Numbered from the stretch's first letter, positions 44,083 to 53,560 are shown. The stretch is 64,000 bases of DNA from JAYQKL01 sp049889535 (GCA_049889535.1 JBMHDF010000018.1:62001-126000), one strand, 5' to 3'. Program-made: numbers and translations. Notes: generated by a model from the letters alone, not told the origin.

Positions 44083-44914
44083 GGGACAATCCTCGTAACC
44101 AAACCCAAACCCCATGTGCGCGATGCGGAAAAAAATCAATCAAAAGCATATGGGGCACAGTTAACGCCGCCAATCCGATAAAAACCGTTCTAACCAGATT
44201 AGTCGTATAATCATAATCAGGCAAAATCAAAGCAGCCCCTAAAATAGCACTTATTGTAATAAACGAAATCACAAGAATACTGATAAAATCCATACCTAAT
44301 GTGCCATTTGCATCCACCAGCCCATATATGGATTTAAAATGGCGCACCGAATGTATGGCACAAAAATAAACAGCAAATCCCCATAAAGGTGGCAATATAT
44401 AAAATAAAATCCCAAGACCAGTAATTTCTATGAGTGGCCACAATGTCAGCTGCCTTTTTACCAAAAAGTGAAAAACATATGCGGCAAGGCCTACCACCCA
44501 AAGCGCCAATAAGAATTTGAGAAAATGGCTAATATAATCCGTCGATCCTTGCAGCAAAATTTTATATAGTTGATGGGTTTGGTCTTGATGAAAAAAAGAA
44601 ATAAACAAAACCACTGCGCCGCCATGTAAAAAACGGCGCAGAGGGAGCAAGGGAAGTTGCTGATACATACGCGCATCACCGCTGCCAAAATGAAAAATAG
44701 ATAAAAGTAAAAAAGATAATAAACCAAGCAACGGAAAGACAATCCAAAACGCGACAACCATAATGGCTATGAGAATATAACAGAAAAAAAATAAAAATTT
44801 TTGAAAAGAGTTATCTAATAAATGACGCCGCAGCATTAAAACACCATCTGCTGCGCCATGTGGTATCCCAAAAATTAAAATAACCATGAGCGGCAGGATC
44901 ATGCTTTCAAACAT
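44075..44914 (-). CDS. blh: Brp/Blh-family beta-carotene 15,15'-dioxygenase
   Basis: 279 residues, an integral membrane protein with about seven hydrophobic segments. Cleaves beta-carotene symmetrically into two retinal molecules. The conserved His-bearing patches are IFGIPHGAADG (His19), SIFHFGSGD (His75), CAIHSVRHFKS and VPHMLLID near the C-terminus, the iron ligands of this family. Its usual partner is a retinal-binding rhodopsin, and none is encoded in this window. The ATG overlaps the crtY stop as TAATG (1 nt). Confidence 0.9.
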   Translation of the reverse strand: MFESMILPLMVILIFGIPHGAADGVLMLRRHLLDNSFQKFLFFFCYILIAIMVVAFWIVFPLLGLLSFLLLSIFHFGSGDARMYQQLPLLPLRRFLHGGAVVLFISFFHQDQTHQLYKILLQGSTDYISHFLKFLLALWVVGLAAYVFHFLVKRQLTLWPLIEITGLGILFYILPPLWGFAVYFCAIHSVRHFKSIYGLVDANGTLGMDFISILVISFITISAILGAALILPDYDYTTNLVRTVFIGLAALTVPHMLLIDFFPHRAHGVWVWLRGLSHE

Positions 44915-46083
44915 TATTTAATCGCCTTTTTAATAAACGGCCATTTTGGCACTGCCGCCATAAGCTTTAGCTTGGTCGCAACAGAGGAATGACCACGCAT
45001 AAATTCTGCGAAATGGTCGCCCTGCATATGCGCCGCCATTTTATAAAATATTTGTGGTGCTTTGGCCGGATATTGCCGCAAAACTTTCAAAAACACACTA
45101 TCCATCCAATGTTCAAGCCGGTCTGTCACAGGCGCAGGTGATATTTTCTCAACTGGCAAGCTCGCTTGAAGTGATATTCTAAAACTATCGACCAGCGAGT
45201 CTATTTGCTCCAAAATCTGCGCAAAAGCATAACCGCTCGACACGCGCAATGCATCACCACTCATACCAACCCCAATCGCAAGATTACGCCAGTGATTTTC
45301 CAGCCAAGCCATTGGGATGATGCCATCTTCTTTGGAGATAATTTCATAATCCATATTTTGATAATAGGTTTCCAGATAGCGCGTCATTTGCGTTTCATAC
45401 CAGTTTTTTTCCTGCACATAAGGTGACAAGACGGTTGACTCGACCAGCGCTTCAGTTTCAGAGAATGGCAGAAAATATATAAAATGCGTGCCTTTTTGCT
45501 GCGAGACTCGAAAATCCATCAAAGAGATTTCATCTGGCCGCAAACATGGCTCATTGAATTTAACATGCCAGCCATGAAAATGCTGCAAGAGAGTTTCTCC
45601 AAAAAGCCGGTCAGGAACTTTGCCCGTCGTGCTGTTGAAAATAATGTCAAATACCCCGTGCAATCCATTGCTCATAAAAATCTTTTTGCGGCTGCCTTCC
45701 CGTAAAATCTCGACGACTTTTGCTGTTTGGAAAATAATATTTTGCTTTGATTTAAGCTCGTCCCACAAACACCCCTCATAGTCTTTAGCACTTAAGGCGC
45801 GATAAACATACTTCTCCCCCGACAAAATAGCTGTCTTATGGTTGCGGGATATCCCCCATTTTCGCCAGGATTTTATTGATAATTGCCGGGCAAGATTCAA
45901 ATAAGGCTCGCCTTTATCCCAAAACCCAAACACATGGTCGGCACGCGTTTCAAGCGGATCAATTAAAGTAATTTGCGTGTTTTCAATTTCTTGTAATTTA
46001 TGCGCAAGTGTTAGTCCCGCAATGCCAGCGCCAATAATAGCGATATTTTTAACATCAGAATGTGGCGCATTAGTCTGTAACAT
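44914..46083 (-). CDS. crtY: Lycopene beta-cyclase
   Basis: 389 residues from the ATG at 46083, which has GAAGG 8 bases upstream; it overlaps crtB by 14 bp. Converts lycopene to beta-carotene. The N-terminal dinucleotide-binding motif NIAIIGAGIAGLTLAHKLQ is followed by DHVFGFWDKGEPYL, typical of the CrtY type. FDIIFNSTTGKVPD, GWHVKFNEPCLRPDEISLMDF, YFLPFSETEALVESTVLSP and IPMAWLENHWRNLAIG are further CrtY blocks. The product feeds blh directly. Confidence 0.9.
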   Translation of the reverse strand: MLQTNAPHSDVKNIAIIGAGIAGLTLAHKLQEIENTQITLIDPLETRADHVFGFWDKGEPYLNLARQLSIKSWRKWGISRNHKTAILSGEKYVYRALSAKDYEGCLWDELKSKQNIIFQTAKVVEILREGSRKKIFMSNGLHGVFDIIFNSTTGKVPDRLFGETLLQHFHGWHVKFNEPCLRPDEISLMDFRVSQQKGTHFIYFLPFSETEALVESTVLSPYVQEKNWYETQMTRYLETYYQNMDYEIISKEDGIIPMAWLENHWRNLAIGVGMSGDALRVSSGYAFAQILEQIDSLVDSFRISLQASLPVEKISPAPVTDRLEHWMDSVFLKVLRQYPAKAPQIFYKMAAHMQGDHFAEFMRGHSSVATKLKLMAAVPKWPFIKKAIK

Positions 46084-47029
46084 GGGGTAGACCTTCAAGA
46101 TTGGCATGAAGAGAGTTATCATGTTCGGGCATCTCACCCAAACGATAGGCTAAATATTTAAAGCTCAGAGAACTGTGCCAAATTTTAGCTGGTAATGGCA
46201 CAAACATACGCCCGTCCCAAAATGTAAAATGCTGCTTGCGAATTTTATGTCCAATCGCGCGATAGTTTTGCGCTGCGACAGCAATCGCGATATGCGCCCG
46301 CATCGGCAAAAAGGCCAAACCTTTTAAGGCTGATTGATAATAAATATCAGCGAGATACAAAGTTTCCTCAATAGCGGTTTGCACCAAAAGCCTGTTTCCT
46401 GAGGTTTCATCATAGGCCGCTGCTCGAATTTGCTGGGGCGTTAACCCCGCACACCAGCTGGCTGGCAAATATCGACGATTATTTTCTGCATCCTCCATCA
46501 CATCGCGCGCAATATTGGTCAATTGCATGGCAATGCCTAAATCAATCGCAAAAGCATAGGCCCGTTTGTCGTGACAGCCAAGCACCGCACACATCATAAC
46601 CCCAACAGTGCCCGCAACTTTATAAGCATAGCGCAGTAAATCTCGGCGGCTTTCAAGCAAAACTTCGTTTTGGTCCTCTAACAGCCCATCAAGCAAAGCA
46701 TCGAGCACTTGAAAATCAATACCAATACCTGTCGCGAAATTCATAAACTCTAAAACCACTTGATCATGGGCTGGGGTTTTCTTTTTTAATGATTTTTTAA
46801 TATGTAGTAACGCGTCATAGCCGCCTTCAATCTCACCATCAGCAATATCATCTAAATATCGGCAAAAGGCATAAAGTCGCGCCGCATTATCCCCTGCTTT
46901 TTGTCCCAAAAATGAACGCGCCCAGTTAAAGGTTTTACCGTGCTTGGCCAAAATCTCCTGCGGGCTGCCTTGTTCCCAAAACTGCTTGGTGGATAATGTG
47001 GCAGATGATGAAGACGACACCCAACTCAT
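46070..47029 (-). CDS. crtB: Phytoene synthase
   Basis: 319 residues. Joins two geranylgeranyl diphosphates to phytoene. The first Asp-rich site is in FCRYLDDIADGEIEGG (Asp60-Asp64) and the second is NIARDVMEDAENNRRYLP; together they bind magnesium and the substrates. GVMMCAVLG and AMQLTNIARD are core helices of the squalene/phytoene synthase fold. The ATG overlaps the crtI stop as ATGA (47026-47029). Confidence 0.95.
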   Translation of the reverse strand: MSWVSSSSSATLSTKQFWEQGSPQEILAKHGKTFNWARSFLGQKAGDNAARLYAFCRYLDDIADGEIEGGYDALLHIKKSLKKKTPAHDQVVLEFMNFATGIGIDFQVLDALLDGLLEDQNEVLLESRRDLLRYAYKVAGTVGVMMCAVLGCHDKRAYAFAIDLGIAMQLTNIARDVMEDAENNRRYLPASWCAGLTPQQIRAAAYDETSGNRLLVQTAIEETLYLADIYYQSALKGLAFLPMRAHIAIAVAAQNYRAIGHKIRKQHFTFWDGRMFVPLPAKIWHSSLSFKYLAYRLGEMPEHDNSLHANLEGLPHVTD

Positions 47030-48576
47030 ATCGCCAGCTCCGGTATCTGCACACCTTCTCTTTTAATCAGGTTTTCAAGCACTTTTGCAGAAGTCAGCAC
47101 ACCTGGCATGCCCGCGCCCGGATGTGTTCCGGCACCGACAAAAAATAAATTGTGAATATGCGGGTCGCGGTTTTTATATCGAAACCAAGCGGATTGCCGA
47201 AACAAAGGCGAAATTGAAAATCCCGCCCCATGTTTCGAGCGATATTGATTGCGAAAATCAGTCGGGTCCATCCAAAAATCAGCAGTGATGGTTTCTTCTA
47301 AGTCAGGTAAAATAGTCTCACCCAAAGCTTTCACAATCCGGTCACGTAGCTTTTCACCCTCTATTTGCCAGTCAATATCAGCCTGCATGTTCGGAACTGG
47401 GCATAGCACATAAAAACTATCACACTCTTTCGGTGCAAAGCTCGGATCAGTTGCTGTGGGGCGATGCAAATAAAGCGAGAAATCCTCAGTTAAAATTTTT
47501 CGATCAAAAATATCTGCCAAATGCTCTTGATACCGCTCACCCATCCAAATTGTGTGATGCGCGACATCTGGATATTGCCGTTTCGTGCCAAAATAAAGCA
47601 CAAATAAACCCATTGAATATTGCGTTAAAGAGTCTGGCATTGGCCGACCTGGCATAGCCAGCTTTGGCCTTTGCGGCAACATTTCCTCATAAACGGTTGG
47701 CGGGTCAGCATTACAAACAACCATATCGGCCTTAATCACCTGCCCATCAGTTAAACGCACCGAATGCGCAAACCGCCCATCAAGACAAATTTCTTCTACA
47801 TCAGCATTTTTAACAATGTGAATATCTTGACGCAGCATGAGTTCTTCAAGCGCCTTCACCAAAGCGCCCGTACCGCCCATACAAAAATACACGCCCCATT
47901 TTCTCTCCAAATAATGGATAAGCGCATAAATACTGGTCGTTGAAAATGGGTTCCCTCCCACCAGCAATGGCTGAATGGTTAAGGCTCTGTGCAGCATTTC
48001 ATCTTTAATATGACGCCCGACAAAACGGGCAACAGACCGGTCACTACGCAGCCGCAAAAGCGCTGGCGCTTGCTTAATCATAGAGGTGAAACTTTGGAAC
48101 GGCTCATCCGCCAGCTTTTCGAAACCAACATCAAAAATGGCTTTCGACTCCGCCAGCAAATCATCATATCTTTGCGCATCGTCAGGATTAAATTTGGCCA
48201 TCTCTGCTTTAAAAGCCTCCATGTCCTCGCCATAGTCAAATGACCGCCCATCAGCAAAATAAAACCGATACCAAGGGTCAACCGAAACGAATTCGGCATG
48301 GTCTTCGCGCTTTTCACCAAACAGCTCAAATAATTCATCAAATAAAAAAGGGGCGGTAATCACTGTTGGACCCGCATCATGGCGAAAACCTTGTTTTTCG
48401 AAAACCTGCGCGCGCCCACCCAAACAAGAAAGCCGCTCAAGCAATGTCACATCATAGCCCAGCGCGCGCAATCTCAATGCAGATGCGATACCGCCAAACC
48501 CAGAGCCAATAACTATCGCGCGCCCTTGAAAACTTTGAGCCGCAACAAACTTTTCTGGCTTGATATGCTGCATCAT
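47026..48576 (-). CDS. crtI: Phytoene desaturase (CrtI type)
   Basis: 516 residues. Turns phytoene into lycopene in one FAD-dependent enzyme. AIVIGSGFGGIASALRLRALG binds FAD, then LERLSCLGGRAQVFEKQGFRHDAGPTVIT. The C-terminal bacterial-type CrtI signature NLFFVGAGTHPGAGMPGVLTSAKVLENLI is at about 475-505. Desaturation to lycopene is expected because crtY and blh follow. ATGA overlap with crtE (48573-48576). Confidence 0.95.
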   Translation of the reverse strand: MMQHIKPEKFVAAQSFQGRAIVIGSGFGGIASALRLRALGYDVTLLERLSCLGGRAQVFEKQGFRHDAGPTVITAPFLFDELFELFGEKREDHAEFVSVDPWYRFYFADGRSFDYGEDMEAFKAEMAKFNPDDAQRYDDLLAESKAIFDVGFEKLADEPFQSFTSMIKQAPALLRLRSDRSVARFVGRHIKDEMLHRALTIQPLLVGGNPFSTTSIYALIHYLERKWGVYFCMGGTGALVKALEELMLRQDIHIVKNADVEEICLDGRFAHSVRLTDGQVIKADMVVCNADPPTVYEEMLPQRPKLAMPGRPMPDSLTQYSMGLFVLYFGTKRQYPDVAHHTIWMGERYQEHLADIFDRKILTEDFSLYLHRPTATDPSFAPKECDSFYVLCPVPNMQADIDWQIEGEKLRDRIVKALGETILPDLEETITADFWMDPTDFRNQYRSKHGAGFSISPLFRQSAWFRYKNRDPHIHNLFFVGAGTHPGAGMPGVLTSAKVLENLIKREGVQIPELAI

Positions 48577-49616
48577 AAAATCACGCTTTTCTTATTATTG
48601 GCACTAACTTGTTCGGCCGCTTGTAAACAAGATTGCGTGAGAAAATGCGTAAGCGGTTTTAAAACCGATATAAAGTCCTCAGGCATGTCCTGCATGGCTT
48701 TATCAACCTCATTCAGCCGATGCTCAATTTTTGAAACCGCTAAATCTAACGCAAGGGAGTTAATAATCTCCTGACGCCAATCGTCAAGATCATGCACTTG
48801 GCCAGAACTCAACCATTTGTCAAATTCTGACAATCGCCCATTCATCAGGTTTTGCTTAAATAAAATCACCACCGCATTGGGGGCGCGGCGCTTCAAATCA
48901 CCATATGCATGTTGCGCCCCATCAGTGCCTAATATATTTCGAATATCATCAGAAATTTGATAAGCCAGCCCCAAAGATTGCAAAACTTTATAAACATGCT
49001 TCGAGCTAACTTGTTTTTGCGAGAGGACAATCGCGCCTTCCACAGGCGCCACAATCAAGGGTGTTGTTTTACCATGAACAATATCAATATAACGCGCCCA
49101 GTCAGGATATTCGGAAAGCGTGAACTCGCTGGCCTGCCCCGACGATAAAACACTCATATGCTTTGCCAGCAAACCAACCAGCTCAGGTGAGTTACCCTGT
49201 ACGCGCGCGGCCAATGCTGCCTGCTCAAAGCTTTGCCCAACCAACCAGTCGCCAAAACAAATTGCTTGCTGCAAACCAAATAATTTCCAAACCGTCATAT
49301 GCTGACGGCGCGTTTCATCACCATCGCACAAATCATCATGCACCAAAGATGCATTATGCAGAAGCTCGATAGCCAGCGCCCAATGCAAAGCCGCTTTTTC
49401 ATTAACCTCTAAAGTCTCAGAAAAAACCAAAGCGGTAAGACCGCGTAGCATTTTTCCCGTATCGGTAAAATGATGTTTAGCTATATTGTGAAGCGGGTGT
49501 GTTGTCGGTGGAATGATGTTTTGCAACGCCGATTGCAAGCGTAAATAATGGCGGTCAAAATCTTTTGACGCCATGTTTGTGGTCTTGAGTTGATGACGCG
49601 AACGCAAACTCAACAT
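48573..49616 (-). CDS. crtE: Geranylgeranyl diphosphate synthase
   Basis: 347 residues. The ATG at 49616 is chosen because GGGAGG lies 5 bases upstream; the frame is open to 49685 but without such a site. Builds C20 GGPP from IPP and DMAPP. The first Asp-rich motif is DDLCD (94-98 in LVHDDLCDGDETRR). The second is SDDIRN, where the last Asp is replaced by Asn. GKMLRGLTALVFSE is the usual substrate-binding segment. First gene of the carotenoid/retinal operon, after a terminator that isolates it from the thiolase gene. Confidence 0.92.
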   Translation of the reverse strand: MLSLRSRHQLKTTNMASKDFDRHYLRLQSALQNIIPPTTHPLHNIAKHHFTDTGKMLRGLTALVFSETLEVNEKAALHWALAIELLHNASLVHDDLCDGDETRRQHMTVWKLFGLQQAICFGDWLVGQSFEQAALAARVQGNSPELVGLLAKHMSVLSSGQASEFTLSEYPDWARYIDIVHGKTTPLIVAPVEGAIVLSQKQVSSKHVYKVLQSLGLAYQISDDIRNILGTDGAQHAYGDLKRRAPNAVVILFKQNLMNGRLSEFDKWLSSGQVHDLDDWRQEIINSLALDLAVSKIEHRLNEVDKAMQDMPEDFISVLKPLTHFLTQSCLQAAEQVSANNKKSVIL

Positions 49617-49843
49617 TACTGCCTCCCAAAAATACTTTTTATTATTACTAATAAGCTTAGTTTGACTGAGGGCAAAAACCATCAAAACAGCTAAAAAACC
49701 GTGAAAAAAACTAAAAAAACAGGTTTTTTTTGTAAAATTAACAAAATTTCCTGGCTTTTACCCGATGAGCAAAACAAAAAGCGTCCAAATGGACGCTTTT
49801 TTAAAAAATTATCACATTGCTTTCAATATGCGTAAAACGAACA
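49617..49843. other. Spacer upstream of crtE
   Basis: This AT-rich 227-bp region holds the thiolase terminator (49776-49802) and, nearer to crtE, poly-A/T tracts and an AT-only inverted repeat AAAAAAAC/GTTTTTTT near 49713-49730. The crtE promoter must be here but I cannot place it with confidence. In known proteorhodopsin clusters of this order a rhodopsin gene would occupy this site; nothing here is long enough to encode one. Confidence 0.4.
49776..49802 (-). terminator. Bidirectional intrinsic terminator after the thiolase gene
   Basis: GCGTCC/GGACGC stem extended by A-T pairs to 11 bp, an AAAT loop and T-runs on both strands. It lies 42 bp after the thiolase stop and ends that transcript before the crt operon. 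Confidence 0.85.
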
Positions 49844-51082
49844 TTATACCCGCTCAATAATCAAAGCTGGTGCCATACCGCCACCTGTACACATGGTCAC
49901 AAGACCTGTGGCAACATCCCGCCGCTCCATTTCATCAAGCAATGTGCCAACCAAAATAGAGCCCGTCGCGCCAATTGGATGACCTAAAGCAATGGCGCCA
50001 CCATTCACATTAACTTTGTCTTGATTAAGCTCCAAATCACGAATGAATTTTAACGCCACGACAGCAAACGCTTCATTAATTTCAAATAGGTCAATATCGC
50101 TTGTAGTCATACCTGCTTTTTGCAGCACTTTTTTGGCCGCTGGCACAGGAGCATTTAGCATCAGCTCTGGCTCACAAGCCGCATTTGCCATCGCCACAAT
50201 ACGCGCGCGTGGTTTCAGCCCATGCGCATCTGCATATTCTTTTGACGACAATAAAACAGCGCCCGCGCCATCAACAACGCCGGATGAATTACCCGCATGA
50301 TGGATATGCTCAACCTTCACATCAGGATAGGTTTTCTCAACCATTTCCCGACATGTCACTTGCTGCCCTTCAGGCCCCATAGGAAAATCATACAAACCGA
50401 CAAAGGACGGATTAAGCTCCGCAAGCGCTTCAACCGTTGTTCCCGGACGGATAAAATCTTCCTTGTCCAACACCAGATTGCCTTCATAATCTTTTACAGC
50501 GACTAGGCTTTTATCAAAATATCCATGTTCAACCGCATGCGCTGCCCGTTTTTGGCTTTCCGCCCCAAAAGCGTCAGCATCTTCGCGGCTAATCCCCTCA
50601 ATAGACGCGATAAGATCCGCACAAATCCCCTGATGTGGCTGTGGGTGCAAATCGCGTAAATGCTGATTATGGGAGTCAACCAAATGCGGCGCATCAGTAA
50701 AGGTTGGCGCCAGCGACATCATCTCGACACCGCCACCAACAGTCAGCTCCTGCATGCCCGACATAATCCCCATAGCTGCCAAATTGACAGAAGTGAGGCC
50801 AGAGCCACAAAAGCGGTCAATAGAAATACCTGTTGCTTCATTGTCCCAACCCGCATCAAGCGCGCCCATGCGGCCTATGCAATAACCCTGCGTGCCTCTT
50901 TGCGAGCCACAGCCTGCAATCACATCATCAACATCTGCCGTGTTGAAATCATTACGGTCCGATAAAGCTTTCAGCGTGGTGCTGAGCAATAGATGCGGAT
51001 GCAAATGCGCTAATTTGCCTTTGCCAACTTTGCCTGCACTGCGTGGCGTTCGGGCGGTATCAATAATATATGCGTCTTTCAT
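49844..51082 (-). CDS. Thiolase family protein (acetyl-CoA acetyltransferase type)
   Basis: 412 residues. The nucleophilic cysteine is Cys92 in DRFCGSGLTSVN, the catalytic His is in ALGHPIGATGS and the second Cys is in MCTGGGMAPALIIE. The family either cleaves 3-ketoacyl-CoA in beta-oxidation or condenses two acetyl-CoA. GCGSQRGTQGYCIGRMGALDAGWD marks a subgroup often found with acyl-CoA dehydrogenases and APH-family kinases in lipid or sterol side-chain degradation; the exact substrate is not evident. It is divergent from the APH-family gene, with a 26-bp palindrome between. Confidence 0.88.
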   Translation of the reverse strand: MKDAYIIDTARTPRSAGKVGKGKLAHLHPHLLLSTTLKALSDRNDFNTADVDDVIAGCGSQRGTQGYCIGRMGALDAGWDNEATGISIDRFCGSGLTSVNLAAMGIMSGMQELTVGGGVEMMSLAPTFTDAPHLVDSHNQHLRDLHPQPHQGICADLIASIEGISREDADAFGAESQKRAAHAVEHGYFDKSLVAVKDYEGNLVLDKEDFIRPGTTVEALAELNPSFVGLYDFPMGPEGQQVTCREMVEKTYPDVKVEHIHHAGNSSGVVDGAGAVLLSSKEYADAHGLKPRARIVAMANAACEPELMLNAPVPAAKKVLQKAGMTTSDIDLFEINEAFAVVALKFIRDLELNQDKVNVNGGAIALGHPIGATGSILVGTLLDEMERRDVATGLVTMCTGGGMAPALIIERV

Positions 51083-51167
51083 AAGCTGTTCTCCCCATTG
51101 CTTCTTTAAGTGTTTTTGTAACAGAATTTAAGAGCCTTCACCAGCCTTTGCACCAGCAACAAACATG

Positions 51168-51193
51168 CCATACTCGCCATTTGGTGAGTGTGG
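51168..51193. promoter_or_regulatory. Imperfect 26-bp palindrome between thiolase and APH-family genes
   Basis: Arms CCATACTCGCCA and TGGTGAGTGTGG around TT; 10 of 12 positions are symmetric as DNA, and all 12 pair as plus-strand RNA allowing two G-U. With no T-run it is not a terminator. Placement between divergent, related genes suggests an operator, perhaps for a TetR- or FadR-type lipid regulator encoded elsewhere. Confidence 0.4.
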
Positions 51194-51260
51194 TGACTTA
51201 AAAAAAATAATGAAAATTATTATAGGTTGCTTATGATGGGGTAAATTTGATGGGGGTTTT

Positions 51261-52274
51261 ATGTCAAAATTTGAATTTGATACAGATAAATTAGCTGATT
51301 ATTTAAAAGATAAAATTGACGGCTTTGAAGGCCCAATTGAAGCTGAAAAATTTGCTGGCGGGCAATCCAATCCAACTTTTGCTCTCAGCACTAAAAATCA
51401 AAATTATGTTTTGCGACGCAAGCCGCCTGGCACTTTATTAAAATCCGCCCATGCAGTGGATCGCGAATATCGCGTGATGACGGCTTTGCGCGACACAGAT
51501 GTGCCAGTGCCTCAAACCTATCACCTGTGTGAGGATGATGAAGTTATTGGCAGCAGTTTTTTCATTATGGAAAAGCTTGACGGGCGGGTCTTCTGGAACG
51601 CCCAACTTCCTGAACAAACAGCGCAAGAGCGGGAAGAAATTTACTTTGAAATGAACCGTGTGCTGGCCTGCTTGCATAGCGTGGATATTGAGGCTGTTGG
51701 TTTATCTGATTATGGCAAGCCGGGAAATTATTTTGAACGCCAGATTGGGCGCTGGACAAAGCAATATCGCGCTTCTGAGACCGAGACCATTGAAGAAATG
51801 GATTTCTTGATTGATTGGCTCGCACAAAACCTGCCAGCCGATGATGGCGTCAGCGCATTGGTGCATGGCGATTATCGGCTCGATAATATGATGTTCCACA
51901 CAACCGAAAACCGCGTGATTGGGGTTTTGGATTGGGAATTATCAACACTGGGCCACCCTTTGGCAGACCTTGCTTATCAGTGCATGCAATGGCATATGCC
52001 AGCAGATGGGGTCGTGCCAGGCCTTATGGGTATAGACCGTGCCGCGCTAGGCATTCCAGATGATGAGACCTATATTGAGCGCTATTGCCAGCAACGAGGA
52101 TTAGACGGTATCTCCAACTGGAACTTTTATCTCGTTTTTAGTTTTTTCCGTATGGCGGCGATTGTGCAAGGCATCAAAAAACGCTTGCTTGACGGCAACG
52201 CATCAAGCGACAAAGCAGCTGAAATGGCGAAAACTGTCAGACCATTGGCGCAAATGGCCTGCAGCTATGTATAG
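51261..52274 (+). CDS. APH-family phosphotransferase (ACAD10/FadE36-like)
   Basis: 337 residues. A protein-kinase-like fold: FAGGQSNPTFAL and YVLRRKPPGTLLKSAHAVDREYRV near the N-terminus hold the glycine-rich loop and ATP-binding Lys. The catalytic VHGDYRLDNMMF is at 201-212 and the metal-binding DWELSTLGHPLADL starts at 224. This subgroup is encoded next to acyl-CoA dehydrogenases and thiolases and is fused to the dehydrogenase in human ACAD10; it is proposed to phosphorylate a hydroxyacyl-CoA intermediate. GGGGG precedes the ATG. Confidence 0.85.
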   Translation: MSKFEFDTDKLADYLKDKIDGFEGPIEAEKFAGGQSNPTFALSTKNQNYVLRRKPPGTLLKSAHAVDREYRVMTALRDTDVPVPQTYHLCEDDEVIGSSFFIMEKLDGRVFWNAQLPEQTAQEREEIYFEMNRVLACLHSVDIEAVGLSDYGKPGNYFERQIGRWTKQYRASETETIEEMDFLIDWLAQNLPADDGVSALVHGDYRLDNMMFHTTENRVIGVLDWELSTLGHPLADLAYQCMQWHMPADGVVPGLMGIDRAALGIPDDETYIERYCQQRGLDGISNWNFYLVFSFFRMAAIVQGIKKRLLDGNASSDKAAEMAKTVRPLAQMACSYV

Positions 52275-52304
52275 CCCAGACAATTATTTATTCATTACCA
52301 GCGA

Positions 52305-53552
52305 TTAACGCTCAAAAGGAAGCTTATAACCAGTCGTCGCACGCGGCGCGGGCGCGGGCGTAGGTTTTTGCTTTTGTTCAGGCTTAGCACTGGCGCGCAA
52401 TATCATTCCAACCTCAAACGGCCCATCCTTCACAGGCTCCGCTACCGAAAATTTTGGTTTAACCATGATGATTTTGACAACACCAACTTGCTGCTCAGTT
52501 GTGCCAAGCACTTCCTTTGTGTAGGGGTCAATAATTTTCTTACCCGGCTTAAAGACATCATAAATCGCATTTTGCGTCACACTATCGCCACCCGCATTGA
52601 GGGTTATTAGCCCATCATCAATACTAATAATACGGTTGGGATATATGCGCTGCACCAAATCATCTATGGCCGAGCGCGACACGGCTCCCAGCGCAGACTG
52701 CGAAGTTTCATGCTGATTAGCTGGCGTGCTGAAAGAGCCAGAAAACTTAATTTCACCTGTCGCCGCATCAATCAGACGCACAGAAATACTCATTTCGCCA
52801 TCAATCCATGTTTTTACACGACCCGAAACCTGAATTGTTTTACTACGCTTAATCGCATCAGCATTTTTTACTTTTACAACCAGCAAATAATCGCCGCCAA
52901 GCAATTGACCAAGCTTCGCCTTATCTGTTGCCTTTGACGCCTCGCTGGCTATCACCGCAAATTCATCATTCATGGCACCAAAGTCTCGCCGCGTGAGTAC
53001 TGAAAATTTTCGAGAATTGACAAGATAACGCTCAATTTCATCATCGAGTGCAGCACTCAAATTGGCCGCACTTTGATAACCATAAAAATCATAGGATGAT
53101 TTATTGGCTTGTGATGGCACCAAAACAATACGCTTGCGGTTTGTTGATTTGGACGCTTGATATTTATAAATATTTGATTTCACCCGCGCCTGAACCAACC
53201 CGTCCCGACTTGGTTTGATTGACAAAATGCGATAGCTCTCGACCAAACCTTGCGCAGAGATTTCATCTTTTGTTTGCCGAGACAAAGACAAAGAAAAATT
53301 TTCTTTTTGACCAGATTTGGTTGTGGATGTGCCTTCAATATTTTTAACTTCAGTTAAGTTTTTAATCTTAATCGACACGCCATTAATCTGTTTGACCGCG
53401 CTTTCAATCGCCTTTGTAACAGCTATATCTTCAGTGGCTCCCTCCGCTGTGGTTGTTATAGATACAATTGTCGTTTTAGCCCATACAGGCGCTGTGAGCT
53501 GGCTCGAAATAACTAAAGCCAATACACCAAATAGAAAACTTCTCAATACCAT
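52305..53552 (-). CDS. FlgT/CsgG-like periplasmic protein
   Basis: 415 residues from the ATG at 53552; a TTG at 53567 is an alternative start with better spacing to GAAGAAG. A signal peptide ends near PVWAKTT. The N-terminal part (AEGATEDIAVTKAIESAVKQ) looks like the FlgT/LPP20 domain, the middle (GGDYLLVVKVKNAD, VRLIDAATGEIKFSG) like CsgG, and the C-terminal part (ITLNAGGDSVTQNAIYDVF, KEVLGTTEQQVG, KFSVAEP) like the FlgT C-terminal domain. FlgT forms part of a flagellar outer-membrane ring in Vibrio, but no flagellar genes are nearby. A Pro-rich tail with KPEQKQKPTPAPAP precedes the end. Last gene of the lipoprotein operon. Confidence 0.72.
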   Translation of the reverse strand: MVLRSFLFGVLALVISSQLTAPVWAKTTIVSITTTAEGATEDIAVTKAIESAVKQINGVSIKIKNLTEVKNIEGTSTTKSGQKENFSLSLSRQTKDEISAQGLVESYRILSIKPSRDGLVQARVKSNIYKYQASKSTNRKRIVLVPSQANKSSYDFYGYQSAANLSAALDDEIERYLVNSRKFSVLTRRDFGAMNDEFAVIASEASKATDKAKLGQLLGGDYLLVVKVKNADAIKRSKTIQVSGRVKTWIDGEMSISVRLIDAATGEIKFSGSFSTPANQHETSQSALGAVSRSAIDDLVQRIYPNRIISIDDGLITLNAGGDSVTQNAIYDVFKPGKKIIDPYTKEVLGTTEQQVGVVKIIMVKPKFSVAEPVKDGPFEVGMILRASAKPEQKQKPTPAPAPRATTGYKLPFER

Positions 53553-53560
53553 AGACGTGT

